Assembly (NCBI GenBank): GCA_009741485.1
Contig: CM019214.1
Coordinates: 56,201,219 to 56,265,218 of the forward strand
Reading direction: 5' to 3'
Length of the DNA stretch: 64,000 nt
Source of the DNA: Malurus cyaneus samueli
Taxonomy: Eukaryota; Chordata; Aves; Passeriformes; Maluridae
Under the pieces are notes generated by a model. The model was not told where the DNA came from. It did not search any database and saw nothing but the letters and a program-made list of their open reading frames with translations. The number at the start of each line of letters is the position of its first letter. Positions within the stretch are counted from its first letter, which is position 1. Shown here piece by piece: positions 10,843 to 22,200 of the stretch. The translations under genes and the position numbers were made by a program.

Positions 10843-11553
10843 AAGATTTGTTGGTTTGTCTTTGAAAAAAATAGGGAAAAGCATGGCAAGAAGATCTGAC
10901 AAACAGTACTGGCAGATCTTAGGAATGCAGTTACATTTAAATAATCAGCATAAATATTTAAACAACATTAGAATCCCTTTGCCATTCCTAAAAAGTCACC
11001 AAAGATCAATGGACTGAAAGTACAAAAAACAGTCAGCAAAATCAGAGCATACTTTATTTTTGATGGGTACTATAGAAATTTTGTGAGGTAAACACGTTTC
11101 ATAATCCTGGCTCTGTCACAGTCTGTTGCTGTCAATAACTACTGACTCGAGAAGGACAGAATGAAAATCTAAGTATATAACATAAAGGATTTTTTGACTT
11201 TTGTTCTTTTTAAGGACAGAACAGCCAATTTGGATATTTTCATCTTAGCACTACTTAGATCCAAAAGCAAAAATCCGCTTTTAAGTCAATACTTCTGCAA
11301 ACATCATGCATAATGTTTCTTTGCTTGGCCAAGACAAAATAGGTCATTTTGGGGAGTTGTTTTGGATTTCTGGTTTTTTTGTGGGCTTTTTTTTTTTCCT
11401 GAGAAGAATCACACCCCAAATCCAGATATTTTTTACATTTGTAATAATTTTTACATGTTTTTCCTGAAATAATTAATTGTCTTAGGCTTTACTAGAGTAC
11501 ATATATGTAAGCACAATTGTGATCTTAGTTATTTCAGCAAGTAAGATTACGAT
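10841..11553. other. Intergenic AT-rich sequence
   Basis: Nothing recognised. A T-run follows TGTGGGC near 11389. Confidence 0.55.
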
Positions 11554-11674
11554 CATGGACTTCAGGAGAACTAGTTTTAGCCTTTTTAGGGATTATCTTG
11601 GAAAACCCCATGGGAACAGGCTCTGCAGGGAAGAGAGGTCCAATAACCCTTCCAACCTGATGCATTCTATGATT
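11554..11674 (+). mobile_element. CR1 fragment with large internal deletion
   Basis: The left part (ATGGACTTCAGGAGAACTAG, then AGGGATTATCTTGG and CCCATGGGA) resembles the CR1 ORF2 segment between endonuclease and reverse transcriptase, in full elements something like DFRRADFGLFRDLL. The right part (CCCTTCCAACCTGATGCATT followed by CTATGATT) is the extreme 3' UTR and tail. The whole reverse-transcriptase region between them is missing, so only about 120 bases of a multi-kilobase element remain. Confidence 0.75.
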
Positions 11675-11856
11675 ATTTTAGGATAATTTCTCCCTAATTA
11701 CAGGATCAACATATGGTGTCTTCCCATAGGTACTATAAACACTTGTACACAATTTAAAAGTTTGTAAGCATAGTAACCCATATGTAGTCAAAGTTATTGT
11801 TAAATTCAGGCAGCCACAGAGAAAGTTATCTCAAAAACATGAGTAATAAATTTTGA

Positions 11857-12440
11857 TGGTCTTGTTTGGAACAGAATTACTTTTCTTCATAGCAGCTGTA
11901 ATAGGCTTTATGGTTTAGATTTATGCTGAATTGGTGTTGACAATTCAGGGATGCTTTATCCATTGCTTAGCAGGGCTTGCATAGAATCAAGGTCTTTTCT
12001 GCCTCTCATGACACCCCATTGGTGAGGAAGGCTGGAGGTGCACAAGGGGTTGGGGGGGGGACCCATCCAAGACATCTGGCCACGACTGACCCAAGGGATA
12101 TTCCAGACCATCTGGTGTCATGCCAGCCTATAAAAGATGGGGGAAGAAGGAAGGAGGGGGCATTTGGAGTGATGGTGTTTGCCTCTAAAGTCACCATAAC
12201 CTGTGATGGAGCCCTGCTTTCCTGGAGATGGCTACACAGCTGCCTGACTATGGGAAGCAGTGAATGAATTCCTTGTTTTGCTTCATTTGTATGCACAGCT
12301 TTTGCTTTACCTCTTAAACTGTTTTGATCTCAGTCCCATTTTTACTGTTCTGATTGTTTTCCCTATCAAAGCAGAGCAGTGAGTGAGTAAGTGAGTGTCT
12401 GTGTGGGGCTTTTTTGTCCAGCTGGGGTTAAACCATGACA
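11857..12440 (+). mobile_element. Solo ERV LTR, passerine type (TG...CA)
   Basis: It starts TGGTCTTGTTTGGAACAG and ends GGGGTTAAACCATGACA. It shares its internal order with the LTRs at 14136 and 21620 (which are reversed) and with the partial one at 32165. Shared elements include an AGCTGT-AATAGGC block, a GACCCAAGGGATATTCCAGA block, a TATA box at 12129, and GGAGATGGCTACACAGC followed by GTGAATGAATTCCTTG. No matching internal retroviral region flanks it, so it is a solo LTR left by recombination. A clear 5-bp target duplication was not seen (TTTGA against GAAAT), which suggests age or an edge error. The GTGAGTGAGTAAGTGAGTG run near 12380 is part of the LTR 3' end. Confidence 0.88.
12129..12136 (+). 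promoter_or_regulatory. LTR TATA box
   Basis: TATAAAAG lies within the plus-strand LTR, about 270 bases from its start. It is at the position corresponding to ATTATATAA in the reversed LTR at 14136. It is a relic retroviral core promoter; present activity is unknown. Confidence 0.6.
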
Positions 12441-14135
12441 GAAATTAAGCATAAATCACATGCAAAATAAGAAAATAATGAGAAAAAGTAGCCCAATTAT
12501 TATACATTAAATGTTAAACCTTTTACAGTATGCACACTTGTGCTGCTTATGATAAGGGGGGAGGAATAAAAAGTGAAGAAACCTGCATTTTTCTTCCTGG
12601 GAGGTATTACAGAAGAACAAGTGAAGCATAAAGTATTCATGCTGTAGAAGCCACATACTGTGGCAAGATACAGAGAATTCTTAATTGATTCGAGTAAGAA
12701 GCAGGCTAAAACAGTTAAAAAGCACAGCTTTTTCCATTTAGCTGATCTTTTTTTTTTTTTTTTTTTTTTTTTTTGCCTTTTTAAAGGCACCTGAATTTTG
12801 TTTAAGTACACAACAAAAAGCTGCCAGCACCTCATTTCACGCTGCATTTGTAAATGACTTCTTTAAGGCCAGAAATAAGTATCTACTTGTTAGCAGAAAT
12901 CTCATTTAGCTGTCAGTAAAAAGGTATCCTAAGAGCATCTAATAAAGTAATAATATTGAATACAGTGCTTAGAGTTGCTGCATGTAAAATGAGATTGAAT
13001 CAGGCACGATGCTTAGCAATCACTCAGTACCTATTCAGAAGTTTACAAATGGGTTTAGAAGAAAACTGAGTACACTACAAACTAAAGAAAAAAAATATTA
13101 TGAAATTTGTAGACAATTATGAAATTATGGAGAATTTAGATTTTCTCATCAGCTATCTGTTTTTGCAGATTTCTTCATATGACTTATTAAAGGCACGCCT
13201 TTAGTGACTGAAAATGTCAAATGTTGTTACTGCTGTGGGTTATTCAAAAACATTATTTCATTTGCATTTTCTGTAGTTATCATATATGTAAGTATTATTT
13301 TAAATTTTCATTTTTATTTTAAAGTATCAAAGGACTTTTTCTAGCACAAAAATATTTGAATGAGTTGATGTTGCAATAGACAAAACAGGAATAGAGATGA
13401 AACTCAAAGTTTTCATGTCACAAGAATATGATTTTAAATCCAGCTCTATCTTATACCTGCAGCGTTCGTCATGTCCAATTTCTGATTTTGGGAAACAAGA
13501 GGTTCCTTATTGAGTCCTGGTTTTAATACAGATGTATACTTTTCATATATTTTTCCCAATATTTTTTTCTCTAGTATGGTATTCCTTTCTGTTACATTTC
13601 CCCTTACCTTTTTTGTGATGTGTAATAAAAGCATATTTTCAGTTTCATAGATCTTCAAAATTATTCTTTTATCACATACTGTCTATTATTATGATTTCAC
13701 CTCCTGTTCCCAGTTGAGTCATCTTGGCCAGCCTCCATCATCTGCCTATCAAATTATAAAATACGAATCTATTAAATTTCTCTTGTTATTTGCTTAAACT
13801 TAAGAGAAATTACCTCATTATCCTTCTTAAAATTTTAACCTAAAACTTCCTTTGTCTTGATATTTATAGTAAACTTCTTGGCATTCAGATTTCAAGATAT
13901 TTCTTATTTAGAAGTTTTCTAATTCAAGATATTTCAAAATATCTTCTTTTACTATTTACTCCCTTCCTATCTGTTTCTTTCTTTGACATAGTCCAAGGTC
14001 AGAGTGTTACCAGCTTTTGTTTTATACTTATAAAGGATTTTACATAAGAGGCTGTGTTTGGGGCTTTTTGTTTGTTTGTTGTTTGGTTATTTTTCACTTT
14101 TTTTGTAGAATGATATTAATTCAAATAAATGCAAG
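12441..14135. other. Intergenic AT-rich sequence with a T homopolymer
   Basis: No gene was recognised. A T tract of 27 bases runs from 12748 to 12774. The plus strand from about 13440 to 14050 is conspicuously T/C-rich, for example TTCCTTTGTCTTGATATTTA, without a recognised family. Confidence 0.55.
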
Positions 14136-14693
14136 TGTTGTGGTTTAATCCCAGGCAGTATCCAAGCCCCCCACAGTAAATTGCACACTCCCCGGCCAGT
14201 GGGTTTGGGGAAGGAATCTGAAGAGTGAAAGTGAAGAAACTTGTGGGTTGAGATGAATTCAGTTAATTAGGGGAAGCAAAAACCATGCACTCAAGCAAGG
14301 CAAAACAAGGAATTAATTCTCAGCTTCCCATGGACAGTCAGATGTTCAGCCATCTCTGTGTAATGGTGAGCTGGGAACACAAACACCATCACTCCAAGTG
14401 TCCCTGCTTCCACTTTTCCCCCCAATTTATATAATGAGCATGATGCCGTTTGGTCAGGAAACCCTTGATCAGTTTGGGTCAGCTGTCCCAGCTGTGTCTC
14501 CTCCCAACCCTCGTGCACCCCCAACTTCCTCACAGCATGGCTGCACAAAGAGTAGGCTGTTTGTAAGCCCTACTCAGCAATAACAGAAGCATTTCTATGT
14601 CATAAACTCTTGTGTTCAGCACAAATCTGAAATATAGTTCCATGCCAGACACTGTCAAAAAAATTAACTCTACCCCAGCTGAAACCAAAACCA
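14136..14693 (-). mobile_element. Solo ERV LTR, same family, minus strand
   Basis: The plus strand begins TGTTGTGGTTTAATCCCAG, which is the complement of the LTR 3' terminus seen at 12421-12440. It closes with ACTCTACCCCAGCTGAAACC, the complement of the LTR start. The middle shares GTGGGTTGAGAT, CAGTTTGGGTCAGCTGTCCC and TTTATATAATGAGCATGATG, the last containing the TATA element on the minus strand. The adjoining bases GCAAG on the left and GCAG on the right could be a decayed target duplication, but this is weak. No internal viral sequence is present. Confidence 0.88.
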
Positions 14694-15535
14694 GTGCAGC
14701 TAGTGTAGTCCATAACAGTTTTCATACTTTCTGTGTCTTCACTACCCTGCTAGTTTATCATTTGAAGATAACTCATTAGCAATAAAAGTTTATCCACACA
14801 GCAAGTCTGCCAAGCAAAACTCTTTGAAAAATATTACTTTTCATCTAGAAAAGTATTGCATTATGTACAATGTGTGTGTTAATAACTCATTTTACATAAG
14901 AAAAAAGAAAACTAAAAAAGAAATACATACTGTAGGCAAACTGCCACTTACATGGTTTTCATTATCATGTGACTGTTTCAGCTGAAAGCTGAGCTGAAAT
15001 ATTTAACATGTTAATAAGCTGTTTGGAAAAATGTGGATGTGAGTGTTTTCACAATATTTTGAGGCTCTTATCTTTCATAATCATAGGAATATCTTTGAAC
15101 TTTGGTACCATTTTATCATCTCTTTTCCCAGAAATTTTTGAAGCTGAAAAAGCTCCAAACAAATCCTTTGTGTAGTTAAAGCATGTAAGTATGGGTCTGT
15201 ATTTATTTAAAGTTCAGATATGAGATGCCTTGTTCTTACCTAATGTGGCTCATTTAATTTTTTTTTCTGTTCTTCTTTGATAGTCTTACACAACAAAAGT
15301 CCAGAGGACATGGGAGGAGACATCAGATCTCGTCTGATTCTGTTATCAGATATAAATCCTCGTACAGAGAAAAACCTAAGAAATCCTGAGAAATAGGAAA
15401 AGCGGAAGATACATAGGTTTTGTATGGGTAGCTGAACCTTCAAGTTGTCTGGCAGACCACAATACCTCTTGTAACATTAGCTGAGGTTCCTTGTTCAATG
15501 TAATGTGTCAATTAAACACAAGATCTTCGAATCAG
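14694..15535. other. Intergenic sequence, nothing recognised
   Basis: AT-rich and without coding or repeat signatures that I could identify. Confidence 0.55.
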
Positions 15536-15935
15536 CAAACATCTCAACATGGTGCAGACATTGAAAGATCATCTGGTCCAAACTTTTGTAAAAAAGGAAT
15601 TTTAGTTGAGATAATCAATCACCTTCTCCAATGACATCCTGAAAATCTAGTGTCTATCATGTCTATAGGGAAGTTTTTTTCTGGTGAAAGGTTATTCTCA
15701 CTGAAAAAAATTCTATCTTTTTTAAAGATAAAACCTCTCCTGATAAAATTTGTTCCATTTGCCCCTTGTAGTCTCTGCAACTGTGAACACAGAGCCTCCC
15801 CTGTCACTGTAGCTGTCTTTTAAGTACTGGAATATCTTGATGAGAACCTCCCTGAATGTTGTCTTCTCCACAAGAAAAGAGCTGACTCCTTCAGAATTTA
15901 CCCAGGCAGAATGTCTAGCCTTTTGATTGTCTTGG
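15536..15935 (-). mobile_element. Old CR1 fragment, minus strand
   Basis: Read on the plus strand it follows the reverse complement of a CR1 3' end. It opens with AAAGATCATCTGGTCCAAAC and continues with CCATTTGCCCCTTGTAGTCT, CACAGAGCCTCCCCTGTCAC, TACTGGAATATCTTGATGAG and CAAGAAAAGAGCTGACTCCT. The order matches, but the copy is heavily diverged and the octamer tail is gone. The family assignment is firm at the CR1 level only. Confidence 0.72.
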
Positions 15936-17837
15936 TGAAAACACATGAAATTATTCACCCTACTAAACTATTCACACCTCTATATTTTCTGATCTCCATG
16001 GCATTCTTATTTAATCACCAAAATAAAAAAGATTAGTATCTCCCCAGGATCAGTTCAAAGGCTATAATGCTCATAATCCTAAACTGACATTTTAAACTGC
16101 TTCTTTCTGTATGCATGTACAAGGGAGGTTCAGACCAAATTACCATGATGCCCTAGATCCTCTCTTGCTCCTTTCCATTTTCTTCTATTAAATGCCTTTT
16201 AATACCTCATTGTTATGCTGAAGACCCATCATAAAACTGATCTATGATGCAGTTGTCTCGGAAATTGCTGCCTGAGAAGGGAGGAAGGAACAGGAAATTC
16301 ATTAACCAGCAGAATAAGTAAAAAAAAAAAAAGTAAAAACTCTAAACAGTTGTGCTGCCATCATTGTAGCTGGAGCTCCCTAGTAATGAAAAAGATTTGA
16401 CAAAAGATTTAAGAGAAGATAATCTCTTTTTTTTGTAAAGGCAAGAGAAGTTGCTGAACAGAAAGTTGTTTATATAGCAATTTCTAGACTTATATAAATA
16501 AATATTTTCATGTGTGTACAAGAATATACATCCAAACATATATGTATATGGAAAAAGGAGCTATGAGATTGTATTAAAGAGAATTTGAAAAAATTGCACT
16601 TGGAGAAGTAAATCAGTTTCATATATGCATTTGTTATAAGAAAGGGAAAAATGACAAACATTAGAACAAATAAAGCTCTAACCTGAGCAGACAATTTCAG
16701 AGAGCTTGTGGAATTTGTGGATCAATTTAACTCAGCACGACTATCCTGAGTGTCAAAATATTGATTGTCGAGTCTAAATGAGCTGCCTTGGATATTCTTC
16801 TAGTAAATGGTGACAGGTACTTTAAGACAGATGACACAACTCACATTTTAGACATCTATATGAGTGCCATCCTCACTTTAGTACAATACCATTATTTATG
16901 CACAATGGTGAAGTGCTGTTACAAAAAGTAGAATTCTTAAATGAAGTTATTCCTACCAATGCAGTATTTATAGCTCTGAAGAGATGGAGAAATTAAGGGA
17001 CAAATATGGCTTCCAGCCATAAAAAGATAAAGAAAGATGGCATGGAAAATAATTCTCTAAAAACTTTAACAGAGAAGGCAGTGAAAGTTCCAAAGGACAA
17101 GGCAGTAGTCAGGAAAAGACTAAAACTGAGTTATTTGAAAGACTTGGAATATAAAATCTTAGTTGAGCTACTCCTAATTGCAGGGTAAGATGGTTTGACT
17201 GGTTTTAGCAGTTCTGTTGTCATGGTTATGAGATTGTGGGACCTAGTTGAATATATATATGATCACTTGCCCAATTTTCTCTCTTTTTAATCTGTATTTC
17301 AGTTTTATCCCTTGAAAAGTAAAAATGAATTAACAAATCTGTTGTATGTCTTAAAACTTAGTTTGATTTTCTAGAATTTGATTGGTCTCTGTGGACAATA
17401 AAATTTGTCTCTGATACTTTTTGCCTGTTCTTTTCTTAGGGTTTTCTTTCACAGACAAGTAATTTATAACAACTTGAATAGTTTTCTCCAGCTTTCAACC
17501 AAAAATTCAGATAAATTTGTTAACTAACATTGCGTTATTTCAATACTCCAGAGATACATAAACCTAGTTCTTAAGCAGCTTTCCCTGATGTGAGATACCT
17601 AACTTGACTCTAGAATGAACTGTGGATTCTATAAATACTGAGGCATTCAAGATTAATCAGTTGCATATAATCTCAGCAAAACGCAGAAATTGATAAAGGT
17701 CTATTCCAGTTATGTTAAAGGGAAATTCTACTTAACTGTATGAGAAAAGAAAATCTATTCTTTTATTCAAGTGTTTAAGAGTACTCCATACAAAAATACT
17801 CACATGGATTGAATGATTAGTTTTATAATAGCACTAT

Positions 17838-17841
<4 letters not shown>
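15936..17841. other. Intergenic AT-rich sequence
   Basis: No supported gene. A 60-codon Lys-rich frame at 17006-17188 (Met-Ala-Ser-Ser-His start) ends in CAGGGTAAG, a string resembling a splice donor, but it has no recognised domain and could easily be chance. An A run lies at 16321-16332. Confidence 0.5.
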
Positions 17842-17889
<48 letters not shown>

Positions 17890-17896
17890 AGAGAGA
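17842..17896 (+). repeat. A homopolymer (about 45) followed by (GA)n
   Basis: A pure A tract at 17842-17886 leads into GAGAGAGAGAT. Growth of the two simple repeats together is likely. Confidence 0.95.
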
Positions 17897-18507
17897 TAGA
17901 AATAAGGCCATAAAACACATCCTGGTGAGTACAGTAACAAAAATGTCCTGCAAATAAATTGGGGCACAGCAGGAAGGTCTTTGTGCATAAGCAGCAGGCT
18001 CCTAAAATTGATCATCTGTCTTGCTGAAAGTTAATGGAGCTCTCTCAATATAGAAACAATATAGTCAATCATGCTTCGTAGTATAATTAACTACTGACTA
18101 AAGTTGGAATGAGTTGAAAATATTTCATGGGTATGGCAGAACGTCTAACAGAGTTGATGATCTTCCTGGTTCTGTAATACCAGTGGGAGATGCTGAATGT
18201 CTGTAGTGAGATAGTGTGTACCTATGCCTGGTACAGTGCTAAATTATTTTTACATTGTTATAGAATCTGAAAATGCAGCCCTGGCTCTTCATATACTGAT
18301 ACTACTGGAGTTTCAAATCATATATAATGACATGGATGTTTATAATATCCACATCATAATTTTAGTTGTGTTACTTAGTCACGATGAGGAAATGTACTCT
18401 GTCAGAAGTGACACTGAAATTATTAAGTCTATCTCCTGATAATTTAGAAATACAGGTGTCAGCATGTCTGCAGAAAATCAAACAACAGGCAATAATAATG
18501 GGCTGCA
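17897..18507. other. Intergenic sequence, nothing recognised
   Basis: No gene or repeat identified. A 71-codon plus-strand frame at 18224-18439 has no known features. Confidence 0.5.
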
Positions 18508-18650
18508 TTTGAATCAAAGAGTACTCTGAATTGAAAGGGCCCCACAAGGCTCATCAAATCCAACTCTTCAATGAAGAAGCCTCCACAGGGATCCAACCCA
18601 CAACTTTGGCATTATTAACACGATGATCTAGAAAGGGAGCTCAACTCAGG
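18508..18650 (-). mobile_element. tRNA-Ile-derived SINE with CR1-type tail (TguSINE1-like)
   Basis: On the minus strand the 5' part (about 18645 down to 18586) aligns base by base with a tRNA-Ile(AAU) gene: GAGCTC for the D-arm box A region, then GTGTTAATAATGCCAAAG around the anticodon loop with AAT kept, then GTGGGTTGGATCCC for the T arm and box B. It continues into a CR1-like 3' section, which on the plus strand reads TTGAAAGGGCCCCACAAGG and TCATCAAATCCAACTCTTC. This head and tail combination is the structure of TguSINE1, described from songbirds. The copy is old: box B is altered and no functional tRNA fold or CCA-adjacent end is kept. I consider it a SINE, not a tRNA gene. Confidence 0.8.
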
Positions 18651-18726
18651 GTCATGAAAAAAAGCCAGAGGTAAATTTAAAAATAATCTAAGGAAGAGAA
18701 TGTTGAGCTACTATGATGACATATAC

Positions 18727-18750
18727 AAAAAAAAAAAAAAAAAAAAAAAA
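18727..18750 (+). repeat. A homopolymer (24 bases)
   Basis: A pure A run about 75 bases beyond the head of the SINE. It does not belong to the 3' side of that element, so the two are probably unrelated. Confidence 0.9.
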
Positions 18751-21619
18751 TTCATATTCATCCTGGAGGCATCAAGTGCTACTGAAAGAAGTATCAAGGA
18801 GTGTGAGTACTTTCAGTAGGTGTAGGCACTTGGAAAAGATGTCTCAGTGCTGTCAAGTGGATGAAAGCCAGGATGAAACTGATTACATAAATGATACCTG
18901 TTACTTTTCTAACTAAGCTATAGTTGAGTGTTAACCACTTTTGAGTCACCTTTGATAACAACTGGAGTTTTGAAAATTGCATAGCAAGTTTTCAGGTTCA
19001 TCTCTTATTTTGTTTGGATTAGTTGAACTGTATTTCCCAAGGATCAGAAGTAAAGGTTTACTATTTTACTTTATTTTTCTTTTCAGTAGCATGGGACAAT
19101 GTTGTGAAGATTCAGAGTCTTGAAATAGTGATAAGTTATTATCACTATTTTCATTATATTAAAATAGCACAGGACAAGGACAGTCAATAGAGCGTAAAGC
19201 AAAAGCCTGGATCAGTTTTCTCAGTTTCAGTGATGAACAGCTGGGATGATAACACAAATATCAGTTAAAAATATCGAGCTTTAGGAAGAGTTGGAAGGGC
19301 CAGCTCAGAGGCAATGCTAGTAATACACTTGATAGAATGTTGAGCTTTATTCTGGAACTAGCACTGCGAGGACTTTGAGTGCTTTGGATTTCATGACATT
19401 AAAGTCAGACTTACATCTTTCTGATAAGAAGGTAAGAAAGGCAGAATTAGAAAACTCTACTGTAACATGATGTACATTCCTTCCTTGTGGTCGGATATAA
19501 ATATAAATTACACGTGAATCGTCAGCCTTGCACAGGGTATTGATTGATTGGCCATGAAAATGTGAGAGTGAACTTTACTGAAGTAGTTAAATGTCTTTTG
19601 TAAGATATGTTTTCTTGCTACAGAAAAAAGTGATTGATCTTCTTACTGCATATGTCTCTGACTGAAGCAGGAAAATATATTTATTTGGTATTATCAACTA
19701 ATTACAGATACACATCACAGCTTTACAATTAAAAGGAAACAATGATGGGACAAAAACCTTATCAGCTAACAGACTGCACTGCAGAAGAATTGAACAGCTC
19801 AAAAGCAAATATAAGCTAAATCTGAATAAGATATTATACAGAAGTCTGGTTTTGGCTTACAAAGATTATATAGGATGCAGACATCTTCATTTTCAGAACC
19901 AAATACCTGAGACTGAATATTTTAAAATGTAGGTATCTGAAGACATGACCATATATACAAAGTTGAACAGAGCATTATGGGCTGTATTAACCACACTTTT
20001 TTTTTCCTAGAATAATATTATTTCAGCTGTTTTGATTGTTGAGTCCTGTGAAGTTCCCAATGGAAAGGCAAATTTAAGTCAATTGAAAATAAAAATAATT
20101 ATATACATATACATATAATAAACGCTTATTGATCCATAAAAGATGGTACAGACCCTGAAAAGGTCACACTTCATACATTACCACTCCATAAAACATTCTG
20201 TTCTGCATGACTTTAAAAAAAAAGAGAGCATTAGGCAAAATCTTCAAGTATTCAACATTAAGGTAGATTTTATTCCTGGACTAAGGTTTATCTTAGAGAC
20301 AATTTACAAGCAATGGAAATTTTATTGTTGAAGGAAAAGTGCTTGACAACGTATGAAAATTGTTTATTTTTGAGACAGTATAAGTTTTATTACATAGAAT
20401 TAAACAGAAATAAGTATATTATAGCTTTTGTCAATTTTATTGTTCATTGTTTCCTCCTCATGGTCTTGAAGGACATTCTTCCAAAGACTTTTTGTATTTC
20501 TAATTCCTCTACCATCATGAAATTTTAAATCAAAGCCCTCAAAAGTTAACAAATGACGTAAGAAACTCATAGGTCTCTGAGAAGATGTGTGGAAGAGAAT
20601 TACCAGCTTTTATATTCCCTTTCCTTGACATCAAAAGAAAATAAGAAAAAAAAATGCAACAACTTTATGTGCCATTTACATTAATAAATGACATTTGACT
20701 GTTTAAGACTGTTGCAAAAAAAGATTTTTTTTAAAGTGGATCCGAAAATTATAGAAACATTCTCTGTAATTTTTCACTAAATTTCTTCATCTTTAAAGAA
20801 AAAATTGTAGGTCATGAACTTAAAGGTTAAAACCAGCAAACTAAAAAGTTGCTGCATTTCTTTTGCCCACAATGACTTGTGTTTCCTGTTCAAATGGCCT
20901 TGTGTAGTACTTGCTGAAATCACAGAGGGTTTTTCATTGACTTCACTAAAGAATGTTTGGGCCTTGAATTAGAATAAGAAGTAAAGGTGACAGTATATTA
21001 CAGGAAGAACTTTACAAAAAAAAAAAAAAAAAAAGAAAAGCTTTTTTGCTTTTTCTGTCAAGATAAAGCACAGAAAATTGCAAAAGTTCTTTTAGAAGAA
21101 AAGTAGTGCTTAATTTGCCTTTCTTTTTAATTTTCTTCTGTTCATACAAGCATATTTTATACGTTCTCTAAATCTACATAGGTGTACTACAAGACTAATT
21201 ATGTCCTTGCATTAGTACCCTAGAAAAATACAATGACCTTAAATATATAAATACCAATACATATCTTATTATGAATACTGTTTATGTGATAGTTTGCCCT
21301 GAAGTGTGAAACTTCAGTCACACAGATTTCTAGGTCATTTAAATATGCTATTCAGTCAATAATTATAAGTTCAGTTTCGCTACCCTTAAGGCAGTGATTT
21401 CTTTCAATTCAACACCAGCTCTTTGTGTTTTAAGGTACTGGATTTGCATTAGAATTGTTACAAGGGTTTAGAAAATTATTCAGAAGCATATTTGTAACAG
21501 TATAATGTTTTTAAAACCCTCTGTATCAAAGCCAACTAAAGCATGCAAAGTTTTAAAGTTTGAGTGACAGTAATAAATGTGGAACAGGTGACAGAAGGTC
21601 TCTTTCACAGGGAAAGGAG
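18751..21619. other. Intergenic AT-rich sequence
   Basis: No gene or transposon family was recognised in about 2.9 kb. Small items are an A run at 21016-21033 and a short hairpin CTGAAGT/ACTTCAG near 21300-21317. Confidence 0.5.
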
Positions 21620-22200
21620 TGGTATGGTTTAGCCCCAACTAGAAATTAAGAAGAACACAGCTCTACCCTTATTCTTCTCTGGTGGGATGAAGGAGAGAAT
21701 CAGAAGGATAAAAGTTAGAATACCAGTGGGTTGAGACGAAAACAATGTAAAAAAATAAAGCAAAAGCCACCCACACAAGCAAAGCAAACAAGAAATTCAT
21801 TCACCACTTCCCACAGGCAGGCAGGTGTTTAGAGACCTCCAGGAAAGCTAGGATCCATCAATAGAAACAGTGAATTGGGAACACAAATACCCTCACTCCT
21901 TCCTCCATCTTCCCCCAAATCTACATGCTGAGCATGATGCCAAATGTTATGGGATATCCCTTGGGTCAGTTAGGGTCAACTTTTCCTGCTGTGTCCCCTC
22001 ACAAATAAATTTGTATTCCAGCCTCCTCACTGGGGGTGTGGGATGAGAGGCAGGAAAGGCCTTGAGTCTATGTAAGCACTTCTCAGCAATAGATAAAGCA
22101 TTCCTGAATTATCAACACTGTCTACAACGCAAATTCAAAACCTAGCCCCATACCAGCTACTGTGAAGAAAATTAACTCTATACCAGTCAAAACTAGGTCA
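21620..22200 (-). mobile_element. Solo ERV LTR, same family, minus strand, diverged
   Basis: The plus strand starts TGGTATGGTTTAGCCCCAAC and ends ATTAACTCTATACCAGTCAA followed by AACTAGGTCA. It shares with the LTR at 14136 the blocks GTGGGTTGAGA, GGGAACACAAATACCCTCAC, GAGCATGATGCCAAATG, GGGTCAGTTAGGGTCAACTT and CTTCTCAGCAATAGATAAAGC. The TATA element present in the two other long copies has decayed to CTACATGC on the plus strand. No internal viral region is attached. Confidence 0.87.

Noticed and set aside
11857..14693. A provirus bounded by two LTRs
   Set aside because: The LTRs are in opposite orientation and the interval holds no gag, pol or env similarity.
17006..17188. Possible short exon ending in CAGGGTAAG
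   Set aside because: It is only 60 codons, has no recognised protein similarity and no paired exon nearby. A donor-like string is common by chance.
18586..18645. tRNA-Ile gene on the minus strand
   Set aside because: The T-arm and acceptor positions are altered, the acceptor stem does not pair, and it is fused to a CR1-type tail. It is a SINE head.
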